A stretch of 64,000 bases of DNA from Lachnospiraceae bacterium. Its GTDB lineage: Bacteria > Bacillota > Clostridia > Lachnospirales > Lachnospiraceae. The notes below the pieces were generated by a model. That model worked only from the letters and a program-made list of their open reading frames with translations. It was not told the DNA's origin and made no database searches. Below are positions 59,439 to 64,000 of this stretch, in pieces. The stretch spans positions 62,001 to 126,000 of the forward strand of contig CAJTEW010000003.1 of assembly GCA_910575605.1 (NCBI GenBank), written 5' to 3'. Position 1 is the stretch's first letter. Every line of letters begins with the position of its first letter. A program made the translations under genes and the position numbers.

Positions 59439-60941
59439 ATGGTTTATAATTTTAATTTGGGCATCGGCTGGGCCAGCAGCGGTGTAGAATACGCTCAGGC
59501 GTACCGGGCAAAGGCGCTGCGTCGTATTGGGCAGGAGGCGAAATTTATTTTTACAAGGATGTTTCCAGCAGAAAATATTCAGCATATGACGGAAAATATC
59601 GGCTTTTTGGATTCAGAAGTTATATGGCTGTATACGTTTTTCACAGACTGTAGGATTTCTCCGGTTACCTATACACTAGAAAGGCTGGAGGCAGGCTTTG
59701 GAGGAAGAGAATTTACTGTTTCAAAAGAAGCTGGAAAGGTGAAATATATATTTCCGGGTACAGGCGTTTATTACATGGCTTATCTGGCAGGAGATTCTAA
59801 GGAATTGGTTCACAGGGTAGAGATGGTATCAAACGGGCGTTTGATTCGAAAGGATTATTATACTTATTGCAGGATTTTTTCCGAATATTATGCGCCTCTT
59901 GACCAGAAGGCTCATCTGTATCAGCGTCGCTTCTTCAATGAGAACGGAACAGTGGCTTATGAGGAAATTACAGATAATGATATAGTTATGTACCGTTTCC
60001 CAGACAGGCTGCTTTGCTCCAAGGAAGAATTAATCGGCTATATGGTATCCTGCCTTAAACTTACCCGGCGTGATACAGTGATTATTGACAGAGTGACGGG
60101 AATCGGACAGAGCATTCTTAAATATGCCTATCCCGCCAGGATTGGTGTTGTGATTCATGCAGACCATTTCAACGAACCGGGTACGGATAAAGATCATATT
60201 CTTTGGAACAATTATTATGAGTATGTTTTCTCACAGCATAAGCATATCAAATTCTATATTGTTTCCACTGATGTCCAAAGCCGTCTTTTGAAAAAGCAAT
60301 TTAAAATGTATAAGGGGGTGAATCCCAAAATAGTGACGATCCCGGTCGGTAGTCTAGACGAACTGAAAATGCCGGAGAAGGGGAAGCAAAAGGGAAGGAG
60401 AAAACATTCTCTTATTACCGCGTCCCGGCTTGCAGGGGAAAAGCATGTAGACTGGCTGGTGGAGGCGGTCGCTTTGGCGAGAGAAGAAGTGCCGGATGTT
60501 TCTCTTGATATCTATGGAAAAGGCGCGGAGGAAACAAGGCTGAAGGAACAGATTAAAAAGCTGAACTGCGGAGATTATGTGCGGCTTTGCGGACAGCAGA
60601 AGATGGATGAGACATATCGGAACTATGAGGCGTATCTGTCAGGCTCTACCAGCGAGGGATTTGGACTGACTTTGATGGAAGCGGTTGGATCAGGACTTCC
60701 TATTATCGGGTTTGACGTGCGTTATGGCAATCCGGCTTTTATAGATGATGGGAAGAATGGGTATCTGATTAAGACACATGATAAGATGGAGAAGAAGGAA
60801 CGGGTGAGAAGTCTGGCAGAATGCATTGTACGCCTGTTTACAGAGGCGGATTTGGAATCATTCCATCGCCATTCCTACAAAAAAGCGGAAACATATCTGA
60901 CAGATGAGGTGGAAAAGAGATGGAAAGAACTATTAAAGTAA
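59439..60941 (+). CDS. gtfA: Accessory Sec glycosyltransferase GtfA
   Basis: A 500-residue family 4-type glycosyltransferase that, with GtfB, places the first GlcNAc on Ser/Thr of the adhesin. An N-terminal region with an inserted beta-meander domain (about 60-190), HADHFNEPG (about 235-243), TASRLAGEKHVDWLVEA (about 327-343) and the nucleotide-sugar motif STSEGFGLTLMEAVGSGLP (about 404-422, E-x7-E type) match GtfA. The ATG follows AAAGGGGA. It overlaps gtfB by 22 nt, fitting an obligate heteromer. Confidence 0.88.
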   Translation: MVYNFNLGIGWASSGVEYAQAYRAKALRRIGQEAKFIFTRMFPAENIQHMTENIGFLDSEVIWLYTFFTDCRISPVTYTLERLEAGFGGREFTVSKEAGKVKYIFPGTGVYYMAYLAGDSKELVHRVEMVSNGRLIRKDYYTYCRIFSEYYAPLDQKAHLYQRRFFNENGTVAYEEITDNDIVMYRFPDRLLCSKEELIGYMVSCLKLTRRDTVIIDRVTGIGQSILKYAYPARIGVVIHADHFNEPGTDKDHILWNNYYEYVFSQHKHIKFYIVSTDVQSRLLKKQFKMYKGVNPKIVTIPVGSLDELKMPEKGKQKGRRKHSLITASRLAGEKHVDWLVEAVALAREEVPDVSLDIYGKGAEETRLKEQIKKLNCGDYVRLCGQQKMDETYRNYEAYLSGSTSEGFGLTLMEAVGSGLPIIGFDVRYGNPAFIDDGKNGYLIKTHDKMEKKERVRSLAECIVRLFTEADLESFHRHSYKKAETYLTDEVEKRWKELLK

Positions 60942-62290
60942 ACGATGTTATTTTACTTATGGAGCATTATGGTCAGGACAGCCAGAGTCTGCATACGTCT
61001 TTTAAACTTGCAGGATATGACCTTGCGGCGGTGGTAATTGAGGACGACGGCTTTCTGCCGGAGGACGTGACGTCTGTATATGGCTTTTTCCTTGGGGATT
61101 TCGAGTCTGCCTTGGATGGAGCAGGGCCGAGGTATTTTGATGAGATAATCATACCCGATTACTGGGAAATCAGTGGCAGCAACAGCAATGGAAAAGTGCA
61201 GGATTTGAGCAGGGAAAGAGGACGGATTTTTTATGCGGAGCCAAAGTATAAGCGTCTGGTAAAAGTCGTGGACTGGTATGATGAAAGAGGAGTAGTTCGT
61301 TTTAGCGATCATTATAACCGCTTTGGCGCGATTTACGCTAGAACGATTTTCAACGAGAAAGGGAAACGGGTGAACAGATCTTATTTTTCACCGGAGGGAA
61401 AAGAAATGATCGTTGAAAACTTTGTGACAGGGGATATTATCTTAAATGAAGGGGAGGAAGTCAGGATTTTTCGGACAAAGACAGAGTTTATTCTTCATTT
61501 TTTTGAAAAGGCACAATTGATGCAAAAGAGGATTTTTTTTAATTCGCTCTCAACTCCTTTTTTTGTATCTAACAGGCTGAGAGCGGAAGCTGGCGTGAAA
61601 AAGGACATACTGTTCTGGCAGGAGAAAGTGGATAAAGAAATTCCAGGAAATATGCAGATGATTTTTAACGGACATGCTGCAAGGACTGGTGTAGTCATGG
61701 TGCAGAAGAAGCAGCCTTATGATAAGCTGCGTGCCCTTGGGGCAAGGAGGGATATGTTGTACAGGATGGGCTTTGTGTATCCTTTTGTAAAAGAAAGTAT
61801 GCATAAAAAAGAGGCTCTTATTTGTACCAATTCCGACAGAATTGAACACTGCAGGGAACTTGTGGAAGCGCTGCCGCAGATGAGATTTCATATTGCAGCC
61901 TTTACAGAAATGTCCTCAAAACTGATGGGTATGGCGGATTATGAAAACGTCTGTCTTTATCCGGGATTAAGGGCAGACGTTATGGATGAATTGTTTGACA
62001 AATGTGATTATTACTTTGATATTAATCATGAATCGGAGATGGGATCTGCCGTTAAAAAGGCATTTTTACATAATGAATTAATTTTTGCATTTAACGAGAC
62101 TGTACATAACACAGACTTAGTGGCGCAGGAGCATATCTACCCAGCAAAAGAGGCAGCGGGGATGATTGAAGACATACATGCAGTCATGAATAACGAAAAG
62201 GCTTTTGACGCGCATTTGCAAAAGCAAAAGGAGGCGGCTTTTTCTGAAAGCGTGGAGAAATATCAGAAATTGGGGGTAATGGAAAGATAG
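60920..62290 (+). CDS. gtfB: Accessory Sec glycosyltransferase co-factor GtfB
   Basis: A 456-residue GtfB-like protein, the substrate-binding partner that stabilises GtfA. It lacks the E-x7-E donor motif of GtfA, as expected. The beta-meander region (about 75-175, VKVVDWYDERGVVRFSDHYNRFG) resembles the inserted domain in GtfA, and the C-terminal part has YPGLRADVMDELFDKCDYYFDINHESE (about 347-373). It ends the adhesin-export-glycosylation run and is followed by a terminator. Confidence 0.85.
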   Translation: MERTIKVNDVILLMEHYGQDSQSLHTSFKLAGYDLAAVVIEDDGFLPEDVTSVYGFFLGDFESALDGAGPRYFDEIIIPDYWEISGSNSNGKVQDLSRERGRIFYAEPKYKRLVKVVDWYDERGVVRFSDHYNRFGAIYARTIFNEKGKRVNRSYFSPEGKEMIVENFVTGDIILNEGEEVRIFRTKTEFILHFFEKAQLMQKRIFFNSLSTPFFVSNRLRAEAGVKKDILFWQEKVDKEIPGNMQMIFNGHAARTGVVMVQKKQPYDKLRALGARRDMLYRMGFVYPFVKESMHKKEALICTNSDRIEHCRELVEALPQMRFHIAAFTEMSSKLMGMADYENVCLYPGLRADVMDELFDKCDYYFDINHESEMGSAVKKAFLHNELIFAFNETVHNTDLVAQEHIYPAKEAAGMIEDIHAVMNNEKAFDAHLQKQKEAAFSESVEKYQKLGVMER

Positions 62291-62335
62291 AAAAAATGGT
62301 TCCCGGCTTTAATTTGACATCGAAATTGCTTTAAA

Positions 62336-62366
62336 ACCATCAGTATTAATGACTGGTGGTTTTTTA
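62336..62366 (+). terminator. Terminator of the accessory Sec locus
   Basis: ACCATCAGT (62337-62345) pairs with ACTGGTGGT (62352-62360) with one G-U pair, followed by TTTTTTAT. Confidence 0.8.
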
Positions 62367-62503
62367 TATAAAACATGTTGATATATAGATATAATCAATA
62401 AATTGTATAGTTTATAAAAATAATCAATTAGACGTAATTTTTCATTAGGACTATGATAGACATGGATAAAAACACGGACAGAGTTATTATATCGGAGGAT
62501 GAG

Positions 62504-63262
62504 ATGAATACTCCTGTTGTAGAAATGAAACAGGTAAAAAAAAGGTTTGGATATATTGAGGCCCTCCGCGGCGTGGACTTTACCGCCTTTAGGGGAGAGG
62601 TTACCGCAATTGTGGGAGACAATGGTTCCGGCAAAAGCACGCTCATTAAAATATTGTCAGGAGGTCTTAGGCCAGACGGGGGTGAAATCCGCATTAAGGA
62701 CAGGGTGTTTAGTTCTCTTTCTGTAAGGCAGGCAATGGAGCAGGGCATTACTACAGTATATCAGGATTTAGCACTTGATAATTGTAAAGACTGTGCAGGA
62801 AATATTTTTCTTGGAAGAGAGATTATGAAACATAGAATTTTTCTTGACCACAGGCTGATGAGGCAAAAGACAGAGGAGCTGCTTAACCGGCTTCATATTT
62901 CTATACCGGATATTACGCAGCCGGTGGAAAAGATGTCAGGCGGGCAGAGGCAGGCTTTAGCAGTCGCACGGGCTGTTTATGCAGGAGGGGATATTATGAT
63001 ATTCGATGAGCCAACTTCTGCTATGGGCTTAAAGGAAACCTCCCGCATCATGAAACTGTTTCTGGACTTGAAAAAAGAGGGAAAAACCATTATTCTCATC
63101 AGCCATAATTTATTTCAGGTGTTTGATATTGCTGACAGAATCTGTGTCATACATAACGGACTTTTAGTAGATTCATTTCTTACCAGGGACAGTTCCCCCC
63201 AGAAGCTGCATGAAATGATTGTGGAGAAGGAAGAGGAGATGACAGATGAAGAAATGGTTTAG
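62504..63262 (+). CDS. Sugar ABC transporter ATP-binding protein (single domain, FrcA-like)
   Basis: A 252-residue ATPase with Walker A GDNGSGKSTLIK (about 35-46), signature MSGGQRQALAVARA (about 144-157) and Walker B IMIFDEPTSAMG (about 165-176). Unlike the two-domain ATPase at 40074-41567 it has only one nucleotide-binding domain and would work as a homodimer. The ATG at 62504 has GGAGG 5 nt upstream and is preferred to the ATG at 62453, which lacks a site. It overlaps the permease gene by 17 nt. Confidence 0.85.
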   Translation: MNTPVVEMKQVKKRFGYIEALRGVDFTAFRGEVTAIVGDNGSGKSTLIKILSGGLRPDGGEIRIKDRVFSSLSVRQAMEQGITTVYQDLALDNCKDCAGNIFLGREIMKHRIFLDHRLMRQKTEELLNRLHISIPDITQPVEKMSGGQRQALAVARAVYAGGDIMIFDEPTSAMGLKETSRIMKLFLDLKKEGKTIILISHNLFQVFDIADRICVIHNGLLVDSFLTRDSSPQKLHEMIVEKEEEMTDEEMV

Positions 63263-64000
63263 CAGATATTCCCAGCAGATATTTCTCTTTGCCGTTATGG
63301 TGCTTATCTGTATCGTCCTGACGGCACAGAGTAAATATTTTCTGACGTGGAAAAATATAAGAAATATTTTAGAGGCCAATAGCTACAGGCTTATCCTTGC
63401 GATCGGAATGACCTTTGTCATAGCTTCCGGTGTGATGGATTTGTCAGCGGGAGCCATTGTATCTATGTGCGGTGTAATTATGGCTGTGGGGCTGCACGCA
63501 GGGCTTTGTGCAGCAGCAGCGGTTATACTGGGAATCTTCTCTGGGGCGGCAATGGGGGCGGCAAATGGAATTCTGATTCATTATACAGGGATTAATTTTT
63601 TTATACTGACACTGGCAGCAAGTGGTATGCTTAGAGGAATTTCACTTATGATTACTGATGGAAAGCCGATTACAAGATTTGGGCAGGAATTTATTTTTCT
63701 TGGAATCGGACGAATCGGAGAAATGCAGCTGTCAGTTATTTTTGCGGTATTGCTTGTGCTGCTTTGTATTCCTCTTATGTTCTATATGAAATGGGGCAAC
63801 TATGTAACTGCTTTAGGGGGCAGTAAGGATGCATTGGAGAAGTCCGGTATCCATGTGGGCTGTTTAAGAATTTCTGTACATATGTTTCTTGGAGCTATGG
63901 CAGCCGTAACTGCAGTTATTATTACGGCCAGGCTGAATTCAGCAGAGCCCAACGCAGGCATGAATATGGAGCTGGATGCAATAACCGCCGTAATTATGGG
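63246..64000 (+). CDS. Sugar ABC transporter permease (RbsC-like), cut by the window end
   Basis: At least 251 residues of a CUT2-type permease; the frame is still open at 64000. It begins MKKWFSRYSQQIFLFAVMVL with an internal-gene GAGGAG site. The signature AIGMTFVIASGVMDLSAGAI (about 56-75) matches the permease at 41573-42541. Several hydrophobic segments follow. Its binding protein is presumably encoded beyond the window. Confidence 0.85.
   Translation, partial: MKKWFSRYSQQIFLFAVMVLICIVLTAQSKYFLTWKNIRNILEANSYRLILAIGMTFVIASGVMDLSAGAIVSMCGVIMAVGLHAGLCAAAAVILGIFSGAAMGAANGILIHYTGINFFILTLAASGMLRGISLMITDGKPITRFGQEFIFLGIGRIGEMQLSVIFAVLLVLLCIPLMFYMKWGNYVTALGGSKDALEKSGIHVGCLRISVHMFLGAMAAVTAVIITARLNSAEPNAGMNMELDAITAVIM

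Overview
The window looks like chromosome from a low-to-moderate GC Gram-positive anaerobe of the class Clostridia, most probably a Lachnospiraceae gut bacterium. This rests on strong AGGAGG-type ribosome sites, sigma-A-like promoters, frequent TTG/GTG starts, an FMN-riboswitch ribU, a DUF951 gene beside rpsF-ssb-rpsR, a class B sortase, Flx-Hdr electron-transfer genes and a firmicute accessory Sec locus. No species can be fixed from sequence reading alone.

Layout. (1) 1-4672: an arginine deiminase operon (arcA, ornithine carbamoyltransferase, an archaeal-type ornithine cyclodeaminase-like gene, arcC). (2) 4700-8366: a cysteine desulfidase-like gene, a class B sortase, DUF951, then rpsF-ssb-rpsR. 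(3) 8423-21139: a reductive C4-dicarboxylate module: malate dehydrogenase behind a probable Rex operator, then hdrBCA-flxDCBA, a soluble fumarate reductase pair, two-subunit fumarase and an AspT-like exchanger. Together they could take oxaloacetate to succinate, or the reverse, with electrons passed through a flavin-based electron-bifurcating complex. (4) 21141-22548: an FMN riboswitch, ribU and a flavin-binding split-barrel protein, ending at a 39-nt perfect inverted repeat. (5) 22644-30871: an EndoQ-like/UvrD helicase fusion, a four-gene XRE-regulator plus SF1-helicase cassette of unknown role, a membrane-SGNH fusion and a LysR regulator. (6) 30954-44598: two divergent operons for an unidentified sugar or polyol (dehydrogenases, lactonase-like and KDPG-aldolase-like enzymes, FGGY kinase, ABC importer) with a DeoR regulator. 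(7) 44855-62366: an accessory Sec adhesin locus. (8) 62504-64000: start of a second sugar ABC importer, cut by the window edge.

The outstanding region is 44855-62366. A Hin-like serine recombinase is followed by two perfect 24-bp inverted repeats that flank a strong promoter, now pointing away from the adhesin gene. Next come three consecutive c-di-GMP-I (GEMM-I) riboswitch aptamers, then a 1252-residue serine-rich protein made largely of 164 tandem MSDAS pentapeptides. After it come a 50-residue membrane protein, secY2, asp1, asp2, asp3, secA2 and four glycosyltransferases. The inferred logic is that DNA inversion decides whether the adhesin is transcribed, c-di-GMP then tunes the leader RNA, and a dedicated secretion and glycosylation system exports the product.

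Starts were chosen by ribosome-binding site and family length; several differ from the longest possible reading frame. Homology calls come from recalled family motifs and no database was searched.
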